A stretch of 64,000 nt of DNA from Rhizobium oryzicola (GCF_030504645.1 NZ_JAUKWQ010000008.1:1-64000), one strand, 5' to 3'; positions 1 to 8,749 are shown, counted from the stretch's first letter. A program made the numbers and translations. Notes: generated by a model from the letters alone, not told the origin.

Positions 1-39
1 TTTGCGCAGATCCTGTCCATGGCATCTCGGGCAATCCAT
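1..39 (-). CDS. 5' end of an unidentified protein, cut by the window edge
   Basis: Reading leftward from an ATG at 39-37, thirteen codons remain open to the window edge (MDCPRCHGQDLRK). A strong ribosome binding site (AGGAGG on the minus strand, about 8 bases upstream) supports this start. The C-x2-C-H opening is typical of proteins that begin with a zinc ribbon, but too little is present to assign a family. The rest of the gene lies outside the window. Confidence 0.4.
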   Translation of the reverse strand, partial: MDCPRCHGQDLRK

Positions 40-109
40 CCGCGACCCTCCTCTCCAAATCACCTGCCGGAACCAAATAGAATCCCGAAAGCTGATTCTG
101 TAAACACTG

Positions 110-150
110 CCCCTTGTGGGGGAGATGCCCGGCAGGGCAGAGGGGGGTGA
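110..150 (+). repeat. short palindromic repeat, degenerate copy
   Basis: This is a diverged copy of the GC-rich unit present twice at 30971-31152. It has the same order: a CCCC-TTG-GGGG hairpin, then a CCGGCAGG core, then CAGAGGGGGGTGA. It differs from those copies at a handful of positions. Units of this type are scattered in rhizobial intergenic regions, and their translation (CPAGxxPLKGG-like) produces spurious small ORFs. Confidence 0.6.
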
Positions 151-705
151 CAAGAATTTCGACGAGCATACAGATCGCGCAAGCTTTTGATTTAGCTTGT
201 TCCTCTGGCGCGATACAAAGGCATGGCCGCGCGTCTCCCAAAAAAATTTGCTTCTGCATTTTCCCCGCTCCCAAAACTCGTGCCTACAATCATCCCGTTC
301 CGCAGCGGATACACCGGCAGGCGTGCCGGCGATGCGGAGCCGGTTCGGGTGTTGAGGACAAGACGCAAAGCCTCATCATCCGGGTTCGCGAAACTTGAGT
401 CCCCCTCCGGCGACACGGGCGGAGAGGATGCGCGTCGGACGTCAGCGCTTTCTCTTCGAAATACCCAGCGGCGCGTCGGACGCATCTGTGTGATGCACAA
501 GGGGAAGACGGGTTCGGGCGCGCATCGCCCGTTGTCCGCCTGCCGGTTCGAAAGAGCCAGCGGGAACGGCGATGGCAAACGGCTCGATCCGATCTTCCAG
601 TCAGAGGGACCCCACACGCGGGCAGAAACAACCGAACGGGGCGCTGAGAGGTGCTACCTATACTACCCAATACGAGGCAGCTTTCAGCGCCCCGGCCGAA
701 ATACC

Positions 706-765
706 CGCAGGTCCAGCAAAAGTGCGCAGCGGTTTTGCGCCCGGGACATGCGGCAAGAACAGAAA
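706..765 (+). repeat. diverged copy of the intergenic repeat at 33177-33240
   Basis: The core GCAAAAGTG(T/C)GCAGCGGTTTTGCGC and a following GACATGCG are shared with 33190-33227. The flanks are more diverged here. The unit contains an imperfect hairpin (GCAAAA and TTTTGC arms). It matches a repeat type seen many times in Rhizobium and Agrobacterium chromosomes, from general knowledge rather than a search. Confidence 0.55.
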
Positions 766-842
766 CCAAACCACGGGCCACCCGGTCGCGTGAAGGGCGG
801 CGCATGGCCGCGTGTGAACCCCAATCTCCAGGAGATCAACCG

Positions 843-1259
843 ATGACGATCATGCAGCCAAGTCCCGAGGAGGAATCTCCCTTCTTCCTTCGCCATGTCA
901 TGGAGGTATCGGGCGCGCCGTCGCTTCAGTGCGGCAACCGCGCCTGCCGCCGCTATCACCGCTGCGTCGGTATTTTCGCGGACGACCATCTGCCTTGCGA
1001 ACATGGCAAGCCTTTTGGCGGGTCCGCGGCGGCCGCACGCATCTCGCGTCTGGCACTGAACCTCATCGAGGCCACGGTGCGTGGCACGCCTGCCGAAGGC
1101 ATGGCCGAGGCCGACCCAACCGAACGCGAGATGGCAATCCGGCTGGTGCGCATGATCAGCCCCAAGCGCTACTGGCGGCGCATCAACCGCACCCTGCTCC
1201 GCAGTGGCGCGCGCAAGCCGCACCCTCGAAAAATGGGGGTAGAAAATTTCCGCCGTTAA
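843..1259 (+). CDS. uncharacterised protein with conserved cysteines
   Basis: A 138-residue protein of unknown function. The ATG at 843 is chosen because an in-frame purine-rich site (CAGGAGAT) sits just upstream; longer in-frame versions lack one. The N-terminal third has a cysteine/histidine cluster (QCGNRACRRYHRC, then LPCEHG), which could bind a metal. The C-terminal part is basic and helical, ending in a run of Arg and Lys. There is no signal peptide or membrane segment. It ends one base before another small open frame begins, so the two may be co-transcribed. Confidence 0.6.
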   Translation: MTIMQPSPEEESPFFLRHVMEVSGAPSLQCGNRACRRYHRCVGIFADDHLPCEHGKPFGGSAAAARISRLALNLIEATVRGTPAEGMAEADPTEREMAIRLVRMISPKRYWRRINRTLLRSGARKPHPRKMGVENFRR

Positions 1260-1310
1260 ATGAGCATCAACGGACAGATGGCATATACGAGGAAAACGCA
1301 TGATATCAGG

Positions 1311-1526
1311 ATGAGTGCCTCCATGATCGGTTTCATCAACACGCAGAACCAGCCGGTTTTCATCAACCCGGCGCAGGTGCTCTACGTCACCGTCTATGAG
1401 GCGGAAGTCACCATCATCGCGCTGGCCGCCATCGGCGCAGGCGGCAAGCCGATCTCCATCTATGTGCGCGGCAATGTCGATATCGTGCAGCGCAAGCTGT
1501 CACGCGGCCTGACGGACGAGGTCTGA
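1311..1526 (+). CDS. small uncharacterised protein
   Basis: About 71 residues of unknown function. The frame is open from 1260, immediately after the previous gene, but starts at 1311 or 1323 (MIGFINTQNQ) look more natural; no start has a strong ribosome binding site. The sequence suggests a compact beta-rich fold with motifs such as PVFINPAQV and ISIYVRGN, and it has no signal peptide. Position and spacing suggest it is expressed with the gene at 843. It ends 13 bases before the convergent dusA. Confidence 0.5.
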   Translation: MSASMIGFINTQNQPVFINPAQVLYVTVYEAEVTIIALAAIGAGGKPISIYVRGNVDIVQRKLSRGLTDEV

Positions 1527-1539
1527 GAAGCGCGGTGTC

Positions 1540-2592
1540 TCAGCCCGCAAGCCGTTCGGCGTCCGGCTGGGCTGCCTTCGGGCCTGCGGCAAGATCGACA
1601 ACGGCAAAGGCGGTGGCGATGATGTCAGGTGTCGCACCCGGCTTGGTGGCATCGGTGGAGAGGATCTGGCGGAAACGGCGCGCGCCGGCAAAGCCCTGGA
1701 ACAGGCCGACCATATGCCTTGTGACATGGTGCAGCCGCCCGCCCGAGGCGATTACCTCATCCGCATAGGCCATCATCTTGTCGCGCAGCGCCAGCCAGTC
1801 GAAATCGCGAGGCTCTTCCCCATAGAAGGCGGCATCGACGCCCGTCAGCAGCCCGGCATTCTGATAGGCGGCGCGGCCGAGCATGACTCCATCCATGACG
1901 GAAAGATGCGCCGCAGCCTGACTCAAATCCTGAAGACCACCGTTGATGCCCATGAAAAGGTTAGGGTTTTCCCGCTTTACCGCGTGCACGAGATCATAAT
2001 CCAACGGCGGAATTTCTCGGTTCTCCTTTGGCGACAGACCCTGCAGCCAGGCCTTGCGGGCATGCACCCACAAGGCATCGGCACCGGCCTCCACCATGCG
2101 GGCAACGAAGGCGGGCAGCACTTCTTCCGGCTGCTGGTCATCGACGCCGATGCGGCATTTGACGGTGACGGGAAGCGCCGTCGCCGCCTTCATGGCGGAG
2201 ACGCAATCCGCCACCACATCAGGCGTCTTCATCAGGCAAGCGCCGAAGGTGCCGCTCTGCACCCGGTCCGACGGGCAGCCGACATTGAGATTGATTTCGT
2301 CATAGGCGAAGTCGGCGGCAATCTTCACGGCCTGAGAAAGCTTGGCCGGATCAGAGCCGCCAAGCTGCAGCGTCACAGGATGCTCGGCGGCGTGATGCGA
2401 CAGCAGCCGTTCACGCGGGCCATGGATGATCGCATCCGCCACCACCATTTCCGTGAAGAGAACAGCATGCGCCGACAGCTGCCGGTGGAAGAAGCGACAG
2501 CGACTATCAGTCCAGTCGATCATGGGGGCCACGGCGAAGACGGGAGCCTTGAAATAGCGGCCGTGCAGTCTGGCGTTGGACGTCTGCGTCAA
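1540..2592 (-). CDS. dusA: tRNA-dihydrouridine(20/20a) synthase DusA
   Basis: An FMN- and NADPH-dependent enzyme that reduces uridine to dihydrouridine in the D-loop of tRNAs. The 350-residue length fits DusA. The N-terminal TIM barrel opens with the FMN-binding APMIDWTDSRC (about residues 22-32). The catalytic cysteine is C106 in NVGCPSDRVQSG, and HARKAWLQGLSPKENR is the typical DusA signature. The start is a TTG preceded by a GAGA-type site; no better ATG exists before the conserved domain. It is convergent with the small genes to its left and apparently monocistronic. Confidence 0.93.
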   Translation of the reverse strand: MTQTSNARLHGRYFKAPVFAVAPMIDWTDSRCRFFHRQLSAHAVLFTEMVVADAIIHGPRERLLSHHAAEHPVTLQLGGSDPAKLSQAVKIAADFAYDEINLNVGCPSDRVQSGTFGACLMKTPDVVADCVSAMKAATALPVTVKCRIGVDDQQPEEVLPAFVARMVEAGADALWVHARKAWLQGLSPKENREIPPLDYDLVHAVKRENPNLFMGINGGLQDLSQAAAHLSVMDGVMLGRAAYQNAGLLTGVDAAFYGEEPRDFDWLALRDKMMAYADEVIASGGRLHHVTRHMVGLFQGFAGARRFRQILSTDATKPGATPDIIATAFAVVDLAAGPKAAQPDAERLAG

Positions 2593-2819
2593 TCTTGTCT
2601 CTCGTTTCGTCCCCCTGCATTCTGGATCGGCTATACTGTCATCACCTGAAGACGGGAGGCATGGCGTATAGAGAAAACAGCAGCGGGATTGGATCAGCTC
2701 ATATTACCCACACCGGCGTAATGGGTGTGCGCGGGTGCCATATCACGAGATGGTGCCGTTTGATAGGCAGGCAGCGGAAGCGGGTCGCACATGCTCACGG
2801 CTTCGTGACATCGATCTCT

Positions 2820-2845
2820 GTAACGAACATCCTGCGCCCTCCGAA
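2820..2845 (+). promoter_or_regulatory. candidate ECF sigma (SigF-type) promoter of the bufferin operon
   Basis: GTAACG at 2820-2825 is followed by exactly 16 bases and then CGAA at 2842-2845. This closely resembles the GTAACC-N16-CGAA pattern I recall for Caulobacter SigF-dependent promoters, which drive the equivalent operons. It lies about 50 bases upstream of bufA, leaving a reasonable leader. The remainder of 2593-2895 shows no gene. Function is inferred from the motif and from the sigF/nrsF pair downstream. Confidence 0.5.
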
Positions 2846-2895
2846 GAGGTGGTGTGCCCAGCAGTTTGGGACATCATCAGCAACGGAGAACATCC

Positions 2896-3210
2896 ATGTC
2901 GAAAGCCGCCATCAGCACCGCCCTGCTCGCCGGTGTCATTACCTCTGCCCTGTCTACTCTTGCCGCCGCAGGTCCGCTCACCAAGGCGGAAGCCGATGCT
3001 GCCGTCGCAGCCCATAAGGAAAAGTGCTTCGGTGTTGCCCTGAAGGGCCAGAATGATTGCGCCGCCGGCCCCGGCACCACCTGCCAGGGCACTTCCACCA
3101 AGGACTTCCAGGGCAATGCGTGGAAGTTCGTTCAGGGCGGCACCTGCGTTTCGCTGCAACTGCCGGGCGACCGCAAGGGCTCGCTGAAGCCGCTGACCCG
3201 CGACATGTGA
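2896..3210 (+). CDS. bufA: DUF2282 bufferin precursor (RiPP metallophore)
   Basis: A 104-residue secreted precursor of the DUF2282/bufferin family. In characterised bufferins, cysteines are converted to thiooxazole-type groups that bind copper in the periplasm. A Sec signal peptide (about 1-25, ending TLAAA) is followed by a short domain with four cysteines at 44, 55, 63 and 84, in contexts KCFG, NDCAAG, TTCQG and GTCVS. All four family cysteines are therefore present. The ATG at 2896 opens the signal peptide and follows ACGGAGAA. The gene is first in a tight operon with its modifying enzymes. The metal ligand here is inferred from the family. Confidence 0.88.
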   Translation: MSKAAISTALLAGVITSALSTLAAAGPLTKAEADAAVAAHKEKCFGVALKGQNDCAAGPGTTCQGTSTKDFQGNAWKFVQGGTCVSLQLPGDRKGSLKPLTRDM

Positions 3211-3233
3211 TCTGAATTTGGAAAGCGGAGGGG

Positions 3234-4163
3234 ATGATGAGCAATTCCATGGGGATGCAGAACAACCTTGCGGACAGGGCTGATGCCGTCCGCTTTCCAC
3301 ATTATGCGGTCGCCGGACAGGCGGGCACAAGTTTCAAGCCGGAGCATCTGCCGGCCATTCTGGCGGCGAGCGATCGCTGCGGCTTCTTTGAAGTGCATGC
3401 GGAAAACTACATGGGCGCCGGCGGCCCGCCGCATCGCGCACTCGAACGCATCCGCCAGGATTATCCGGTCTCGATCCACGGTGTCTGCATGTCGCTCGGC
3501 GGCCCTCAGCCGCTCGACCCTGACCACCTTCAACGCTTCAAGGCATTGGTGGACCGCTACGAACCGGCGATGATCTCGGAGCATCTGGCCTGGTCGACGC
3601 ATGACGACATTTTCTACAACGACCTGCTGCCGCTGCCCTATAACGAGGCCACGCTTACGCATGTCTGCGACCATGTCGACCAGATGCAGAGCGTGATCGG
3701 CCGCCGGATCTTCCTGGAAAACCCGTCGACCTATGTCGCTTTCACGGACACCACCATGGCCGAGGTGGATTTCATCCGCGAGATCGCAAGACGTACCGGC
3801 TGCGGGCTCCTGCTCGATGTCAACAATGTCTTCGTCTCGGCCGCCAATCACGGCTTCTCAGCGCTCGACTACCTCAAGGATTTTCCGCTTGAAAGTGTCG
3901 AGCAGATCCATCTCGCCGGACATGCAGAACAGGAGGATGGCGCGGGCGAAAAGCTGCTGATCGACAGCCATGACCGGCCTGTCGCAGACGCTGTCTGGCA
4001 GCTTTACGAGATCGTGCTTTCCCGGCGTGGACCGGTACCGACGCTGATCGAATGGGATAGCGAGCTGCCTGATTGGCCGGTTCTGCGCGCCGAGGCACGC
4101 GCCGCTCAGGCCATTCTCGATCGCCATAGCGACACGGGAGGATTGCGCGATGCTGCAGAATGA
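3234..4163 (+). CDS. bufB: DUF692 multinuclear iron oxidative enzyme (MNIO) BufB
   Basis: A cytoplasmic TIM-barrel enzyme of the DUF692/MNIO family, which uses a multi-iron centre and oxygen to modify cysteines of the precursor peptide. Candidate metal-binding segments are [35 protein letters not shown] (about residue 190) and EQIHLAGH (about 225). The length of 309 residues is standard. Two adjacent ATGs exist (3234 and 3237); the second is better spaced from GGAGG. The gene lies 23 bases after bufA and overlaps bufC by 14 bases, so translation is probably coupled. Confidence 0.9.
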   Translation: MMSNSMGMQNNLADRADAVRFPHYAVAGQAGTSFKPEHLPAILAASDRCGFFEVHAENYMGAGGPPHRALERIRQDYPVSIHGVCMSLGGPQPLDPDHLQRFKALVDRYEPAMISEHLAWSTHDDIFYNDLLPLPYNEATLTHVCDHVDQMQSVIGRRIFLENPSTYVAFTDTTMAEVDFIREIARRTGCGLLLDVNNVFVSAANHGFSALDYLKDFPLESVEQIHLAGHAEQEDGAGEKLLIDSHDRPVADAVWQLYEIVLSRRGPVPTLIEWDSELPDWPVLRAEARAAQAILDRHSDTGGLRDAAE

Positions 4164-4935
4164 TGGCACAGCGCCAATAGCGGCGTCCTTCGCCGGAGCG
4201 CTTCTGCGCCCGAACGAACCGGTACCACAGGACATCACATCGCATCATGGTGCTGGACTGATCGAGCGCTACAACGTCTACCGCAACAATGTTACGGTCA
4301 GCCTCATCAATGCGGTGGCATCCATCTATCCGGCGGTGCAGCGCATTACTGGCGAGGATTTCTTCCGCGCCATGGCGCGCTTCTACATTCGGGCGCATCC
4401 GCCCCGCTCGCCTTTGCTGTTCGCCTATGGCCGCGAATTCCCCGATTTCATCGAGGCTTACGAATATGCCAGCTCCATGCCATGGCTTGCCGATGTCGCG
4501 CGCATTGAACGGGCATGGCTGGATGCCTATCACGCCGCCGATGCCGCCCATCTGGCCCCAGACATGCTGTCCGAGATCGCGCCCGAGGGTCTGGGGGCTC
4601 TGCGATTTCGCCCGCACCCCGCAACGCGCATCCTTCGCTCGGCCTACCCTGCCGTGACGATCTTCAGCATGAACCACAATGGCGGAGAAGTCTCTGCCGT
4701 CGAAGACCGCCCGGAAGATGCGCTGGTGACCCGCAGAGATGACGAGGTGATGGTAACGCATCTGGACAGCGGTGCTGCCGACTTCCTGCAGGCACTGATC
4801 GCAGGGGAAACGCTCGGCACCGCCGCCGCACTCGGCCTGGAGGCGAACCCGAACCTCGATCTTTCTCGACTGATCGCTGTCGCACTCGATGCCGGCGCCT
4901 TTTCCTCCCTGGACATGGAGACCTCCCATGACTGA
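4150..4935 (+). CDS. bufC: DUF2063 bufferin maturation partner BufC
   Basis: A 261-residue protein of the DUF2063 family (HvfC/BufC), which partners the MNIO enzyme and recruits the precursor. The N-terminal helical domain carries the family motif RYNVYRNNV (about residue 38), followed by [15 protein letters not shown]. The second half is the smaller C-terminal domain. There is no signal peptide, consistent with a cytoplasmic complex with BufB. Start and stop overlap both neighbours (14 bases with bufB, 8 with the DoxX gene), a strong sign of one transcription and translation unit. Confidence 0.88.
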   Translation: MLQNDGTAPIAASFAGALLRPNEPVPQDITSHHGAGLIERYNVYRNNVTVSLINAVASIYPAVQRITGEDFFRAMARFYIRAHPPRSPLLFAYGREFPDFIEAYEYASSMPWLADVARIERAWLDAYHAADAAHLAPDMLSEIAPEGLGALRFRPHPATRILRSAYPAVTIFSMNHNGGEVSAVEDRPEDALVTRRDDEVMVTHLDSGAADFLQALIAGETLGTAAALGLEANPNLDLSRLIAVALDAGAFSSLDMETSHD

Positions 4936-5452
4936 AATTTCACGCCCCATACGCAACACGACAAGCCTGGCGCCACTCGCTGCCATCACCGGAGCCCTGA
5001 CAGCACTGCAGCGCCTCGCACAGCCTGATCTTGTGTCACTGGCACTACGGCTGGCACTCGCCGTACCTTTCTGGAAATCGGGCATCTTGAAGTGGGACGG
5101 TTTCCTGCAATTGAGCGATACCGCCGTTGATCTCTTTACGCAGGAGTTCATGCTGCACCTGCCGGGCGGCCCCTATCCCTACCCTGCTCCAACGCTGATG
5201 GCCTTTCTGTCCGGCTGCGGCGAGGTGGTGTTCTCCACGCTTCTGATCATCGGCCTTGCGACCCGCTTTGCAGGTCTTGGCCTGCTGGGAATGACCCTCG
5301 TCATCCAGCTGACTGTACCGGAGGGATGGCCGATCCATTTGACGTGGGTTGCGATGGCGCTTGCCATCATCCGACTGGGGCCGGGACGCATGTCGATCGA
5401 CCACGTGATTGCGCGGATCTGGAGCCGTTCGCCGCAGGTCATGGTCAGTTGA
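4928..5452 (+). CDS. bufD: DoxX-family inner-membrane protein of the bufferin operon
   Basis: A 174-residue protein with about four membrane helices and the DoxX signature around RLALAVPFWKSGILKW. DoxX members are the usual fourth gene of bufferin and related MNIO operons (called BufD in some descriptions). Their exact role is not settled; a redox or membrane-delivery function has been suggested. The ATG at 4928 is preceded by GGAGA and overlaps the bufC stop by 8 bases. It probably ends the operon, because a 206-base gap separates it from the sigma factor gene. Confidence 0.85.
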   Translation: MTEISRPIRNTTSLAPLAAITGALTALQRLAQPDLVSLALRLALAVPFWKSGILKWDGFLQLSDTAVDLFTQEFMLHLPGGPYPYPAPTLMAFLSGCGEVVFSTLLIIGLATRFAGLGLLGMTLVIQLTVPEGWPIHLTWVAMALAIIRLGPGRMSIDHVIARIWSRSPQVMVS

Positions 5453-5658
5453 ACGGTCCGGCCATGGCCTGCGCCTTGATTGTAAATCACTGGTTTTATT
5501 TGCAATGCCGCCTAAAACTATGGGACCGCCCGCAGCGGACCGTAACTTTCTCTTGAAGTCTTCGCCGCTCATACGTTCAATGCATCGATCCCAAAGGCAG
5601 GTCGCGAGTGGGCGATCTGCCCGGGGGTCATGGGACGGGACGCGGGGATGATGGGTGA

Positions 5659-6225
5659 ATGAAGCATTCAGCCCGTGAAGAGGAATGGGCGGACTGGTTG
5701 CGCATGGCCATGAAGGGCGATGCTGCGGCCTATGATCGCTTTCTGCGGGCGGTGACGCCCTATCTGAGGTCCATCGCACGCCGGCGGTGCGACCTTTTCG
5801 GCATCCCCACCGGCGAGGCGGAAGATGTGGTGCAGGAAGTGCTGCTGGCCGTTCACCTGAAGCGCGGAACATGGGATACCACACGGCCGATCGGTCCGTG
5901 GCTCTCGACGATCGTGCGCAACAAGATGATCGACAGCTTTCGCCGCCGCGGCCGGCATGTCAGCGTGCCGATCGAGGATGTGATGGAGACGCTGGAGGCG
6001 GACAACCGGCAACCCGGTCTCGACCGGATCGATGTCGAAAAAATGCTGGCGGGCTTGCGTGATCCGCAGCGAGAGATTGTTCGTTCCATCTCGGTGGGCG
6101 GCGAAGGTATTCGGGAAACGGCCGAGCGCCTGAAGATGTCTGAAGGGGCCGTGCGTGTGGCCCTGCACCGGGCGTTGAAGGGGCTTGCAGTTCTCTATCG
6201 GAGTGAAGAGCGTGCAGACAGATGA
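5659..6225 (+). CDS. sigF: ECF RNA polymerase sigma factor, SigF/ECF16-like
   Basis: A 188-residue ECF sigma factor. Region 2 spans about 15-90 (EDVVQEVLLAVHLKRGTWD, then PIGPWLSTIVRNKMIDSFRRRGR), and region 4 about 125-180 (RDPQREIVRSIS and MSEGAVRVALHRALKGL). The partner at 6212 is a DUF1109/NrsF anti-sigma, the arrangement of Caulobacter sigF-nrsF, which responds to heavy-metal stress and activates bufferin-type operons. A GTAACT hexamer at 5542-5547 could be part of its own promoter but lacks a correctly spaced CGAA. Its last 14 bases overlap nrsF. Confidence 0.9.
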   Translation: MKHSAREEEWADWLRMAMKGDAAAYDRFLRAVTPYLRSIARRRCDLFGIPTGEAEDVVQEVLLAVHLKRGTWDTTRPIGPWLSTIVRNKMIDSFRRRGRHVSVPIEDVMETLEADNRQPGLDRIDVEKMLAGLRDPQREIVRSISVGGEGIRETAERLKMSEGAVRVALHRALKGLAVLYRSEERADR

Positions 6226-6847
6226 TCTGATCCAACTGCTGACGAAAGACGCCCCGGTCAAACGGCGCTTCAACCATGTCTTCGTCACAGCAATAGCAGT
6301 CAGCCTGCTTGTATCCTTCGTGCTGCTCCTGATCACGCTCGGTTTGAGGCAGAACCTCCTGCAGGCGGCCCAGACGCCCCGCGTTGCCTTCAAGATCGGC
6401 CTCACCGTTCTGCTGGCCATCACCGGCAGTCAGGTTGCGCTGCGTATCGGCAAACCAGGCGTGCCCTTGCGCCCTGCCCTTCTGGCGCTTGCGCTGCCCG
6501 CGGCAGCACTCGTGATCGGTGTTGTCTCGGAACTCGCCGTGGTTCCCGCCGCACAATGGGAGCCAAGCCTGGTTGGGCGCTATCCTGCGGCTTGCGTCTT
6601 CTTCGTCAGCCTTCTGTCGCTCGCACCGCTGACGGGGTTGATCTACGCGCTGCGACAGGCGGCACCGGAAAACCCGGCCAAGGCCGGAGCGGTCGCGGGG
6701 CTTGCATCAGGCGCGCTTGCCGCTTGCGTTTACGCTCTCCACTGCCCGGATGACAGCCCGTTGTTTGTCGCGACATGGTACCTAGCCGCAATTGCTCTCG
6801 TCACGAGTGCCGGAGCGCTTCTCGGCAAACGCCTGCTTCGCTGGTAG
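6212..6847 (+). CDS. nrsF: NrsF (DUF1109) transmembrane anti-sigma factor
   Basis: A 211-residue membrane protein that should hold SigF inactive until metal stress. Six hydrophobic helices follow a short cytoplasmic N-terminus. The family signature HCPDDSPLFVATWY lies near the C-terminus. Its cysteine, together with the one in PAACVFF, corresponds to the pair proposed to sense metals in Caulobacter NrsF. The GTG at 6212 is preferred because GGAG lies about 9 bases upstream; TTG 6185 and GTG 6203 are in-frame alternatives. It overlaps the convergent LysR gene by 47 bases at the 3' ends. Confidence 0.87.
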   Translation: MQTDDLIQLLTKDAPVKRRFNHVFVTAIAVSLLVSFVLLLITLGLRQNLLQAAQTPRVAFKIGLTVLLAITGSQVALRIGKPGVPLRPALLALALPAAALVIGVVSELAVVPAAQWEPSLVGRYPAACVFFVSLLSLAPLTGLIYALRQAAPENPAKAGAVAGLASGALAACVYALHCPDDSPLFVATWYLAAIALVTSAGALLGKRLLRW

Positions 6848-7748
6848 CTGACTTTGCCGTTGCCTTTACGAAATCGATGAAAGCACGCAGAGGCGCCGGC
6901 ACGAGCCGCCGACCGGGATAGTAGAGGAACGGCCCGGAAAAACTGAGCCACCAATCCTCCATCACAGGCACAAGCGCTCCACTCTCGAAGTGCGGCTTCA
7001 GCCAGTCTTCAAAGAGATAGATCACACCGACACCCGCCTTTGCCGCCTCGACGCCGAGGTCGGTGCTGCCGCCGGATTGAACGACCAGACTGCCGCTGGG
7101 TTCGATCATCACCACCTCACCGCCCCGCTCGAATTCCCACGACGGAAGTGCACGACCGGAAAAGCGTCCACGAATGCAGTTATGCGCAAGCAGATCACGC
7201 GGATGTTGGGGAACGTCGTTGGCGGAAAGATAAGCGGGCGACGCAGCCAAGGCAAACCGCTGCCGGCGCGGGCCGATCGGCACGGCAATCATGTCCTGCT
7301 CCAGCCGCTCGTCATAGCGTATCCCGGCGTCGCAGCCGCTTTCTATGATGTCCACAAAGCTTTCATCGGTGACGATCTCCAGGCTGATATCCGGGTAGGC
7401 CGCCAGAAAGGCGGGTACAATGTCCGGAAGGACAAGCCGGGCGGCGCTGCCCGGAACGTTCAGCTTCAAGGATCCGGCGGGCCTGTTTCCGTGGCTTGTT
7501 GCGTGATCCAGCGCCGACGCGATTTCAGAAAATGCCGGCCCCACCCGCTCCATCAACGTCCGCCCTGCTTCGGTCGGCTGCACGCTCCGCGTGGTGCGGT
7601 TCAGAAGGCGGACGCCCAGATCTCCTTCCAGGCGCTTGACGGCGTCACTCAAGGCCGACGAACTCATTCCGCTCGCACGGGATGCCTCGCGGAAACCTCT
7701 GGCGCGGGCGACCAAAAGAAACGCTTCCACATCCGCCATCTCGGGCAT
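6801..7748 (-). CDS. LysR-family transcriptional regulator
   Basis: A 315-residue LTTR. The winged helix-turn-helix is at about residues 1-62 (FREASRASGMSSSALSDAVKRLEGDLGVRLLNRTTRSV), and a periplasmic-binding-like effector domain fills the rest. ATG 7748 is chosen over the upstream in-frame TTG because GGAGAC precedes it. The gene diverges from an aldo/keto reductase with a 119-base gap containing a palindrome at 7776-7791, so that reductase is its likely target. The effector is unknown. Its tail overlaps nrsF antisense by 47 bases. Confidence 0.87.
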   Translation of the reverse strand: MPEMADVEAFLLVARARGFREASRASGMSSSALSDAVKRLEGDLGVRLLNRTTRSVQPTEAGRTLMERVGPAFSEIASALDHATSHGNRPAGSLKLNVPGSAARLVLPDIVPAFLAAYPDISLEIVTDESFVDIIESGCDAGIRYDERLEQDMIAVPIGPRRQRFALAASPAYLSANDVPQHPRDLLAHNCIRGRFSGRALPSWEFERGGEVVMIEPSGSLVVQSGGSTDLGVEAAKAGVGVIYLFEDWLKPHFESGALVPVMEDWWLSFSGPFLYYPGRRLVPAPLRAFIDFVKATAKSATSEAGVCREALRHS

Positions 7749-7775
7749 CTTTGTCTCCGACTTCTTCAACGGATT

Positions 7776-7791
7776 GTCCGCTCAGGCGGAC
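7776..7791. promoter_or_regulatory. candidate LysR operator palindrome
   Basis: GTCCGC-TCAG-GCGGAC is a perfect 6-bp inverted repeat in the gap between the divergent lysR gene and the aldo/keto reductase. A partly similar ATTGTCCG/GTGTCCGGATTG arrangement extends to about 7806. It is placed where an LTTR would bind to regulate both genes. Assignment is by position and symmetry only. Confidence 0.35.
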
Positions 7792-7867
7792 ACCGTGTCC
7801 GGATTGTAGCCGATTGTGACTTCTATGTCAGGGCCCTATCTTGCGCTCACCAACAGGAGACTAAGCC

Positions 7868-8734
7868 ATGACACAGATTGGAAAATCGGGAACATTCACG
7901 CTTGGCGACCGCACCGTGCGCCGTCTTGGCTATGGGGCGATGCAGCTGGCTGGCAAGGGCGTCTTCGGTCCGCCACGCGATCACGCAGAAGCGATTGCCG
8001 TTTTGCGCGAGGCGATCGAGAGCGGCGTGAACCACATTGACACCAGCGACTTCTACGGCCCGCACGTCACCAACCAGATCATCAGGGAGGCTCTGCATCC
8101 CTATGGCGACGACCTTACCATCGTCACCAAGGTCGGAGCGAAACGCGGTGCGGACGCGTCCTGGAACCCGGCCTTTTCGCGGGAAGAACTCACACAGGCA
8201 ATCCACGACAATCTGCGCAATCTCGGCCTTGAGGTGATCGAAGTGGTGAACCTTCGTGCCATGTTCGATGTGCACGGCCCGGCCGAAGGATCGCTCGACG
8301 AGCCGTTGGAAGTTCTGGCCGACCTGAAGCAGAAAGGCCTGCTCCGGCATATCGGCCTCTCCAACGTCACCGCAAAGCAGATTGACGATGCCAGACGCAT
8401 CACCGACATCGCCTGTGTTCAGAACCAGTACAATCTGGCTCACCGCGAAGACGATGGCTTGATCGACAAGCTGGCCGCGGAAGGAACGGCTTACGTACCA
8501 TTCTTCCCGCTCGGCGGCTTTTCGCCATTGCAATCGTCTACCCTGTCGGACGTTGCAGCCCGGCTCGACGCAACCCCCATGCAGGTTGCGCTGGCCTGGC
8601 TCCTCAAGCGTTCGCCGAATATTCTCCTGATCCCCGGCACCTCTTCACGAATCCATCTACGGGAAAATCTGGCCGTGGATACGCTCGAACTGCCGGAAGA
8701 TGCGCTCTCCGAACTGGAGAAGGTCGCTGGTTGA
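7868..8734 (+). CDS. aldo/keto reductase
   Basis: A 288-residue NADPH-dependent reductase of the AKR superfamily with a complete (beta/alpha)8 layout. Catalytic D58, Y63 and K88 are visible in HIDTSDFYGP and TIVTKVG. The usual fourth residue, His, is replaced by N128 in EVVNLR, as in the YdbC/pyridoxal-reductase-like branch. IGLSNVTAKQ and LIPGTSS are cofactor-binding motifs. A good site (CAGGAGAC) precedes the ATG. The gene is divergent from, and probably controlled by, the LysR regulator. The substrate is unknown. Confidence 0.88.
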   Translation: MTQIGKSGTFTLGDRTVRRLGYGAMQLAGKGVFGPPRDHAEAIAVLREAIESGVNHIDTSDFYGPHVTNQIIREALHPYGDDLTIVTKVGAKRGADASWNPAFSREELTQAIHDNLRNLGLEVIEVVNLRAMFDVHGPAEGSLDEPLEVLADLKQKGLLRHIGLSNVTAKQIDDARRITDIACVQNQYNLAHREDDGLIDKLAAEGTAYVPFFPLGGFSPLQSSTLSDVAARLDATPMQVALAWLLKRSPNILLIPGTSSRIHLRENLAVDTLELPEDALSELEKVAG

Positions 8735-8749
8735 CCTATCCGCGCCCTC

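Larger units (their letters stand above)
40..842. other. gene-poor stretch carrying repeat copies
   Basis: About 800 bases with no convincing gene. The open frames on both strands have no ribosome binding sites and overlap each other antisense, as expected by chance at high GC. Two recognisable repeats lie here (110-150 and 706-765). A 12-base direct repeat, GCGCGTCGGACG, occurs at 430-441 and 471-482. The promoter of the gene starting at 843 should be in the right-hand part. I see no tRNA or known riboswitch. Confidence 0.5.

Noticed and set aside
223..846. 207-codon frame at the left end
   Set aside because: It overlaps two antisense frames and two repeats, has no ribosome binding site and shows no domain.
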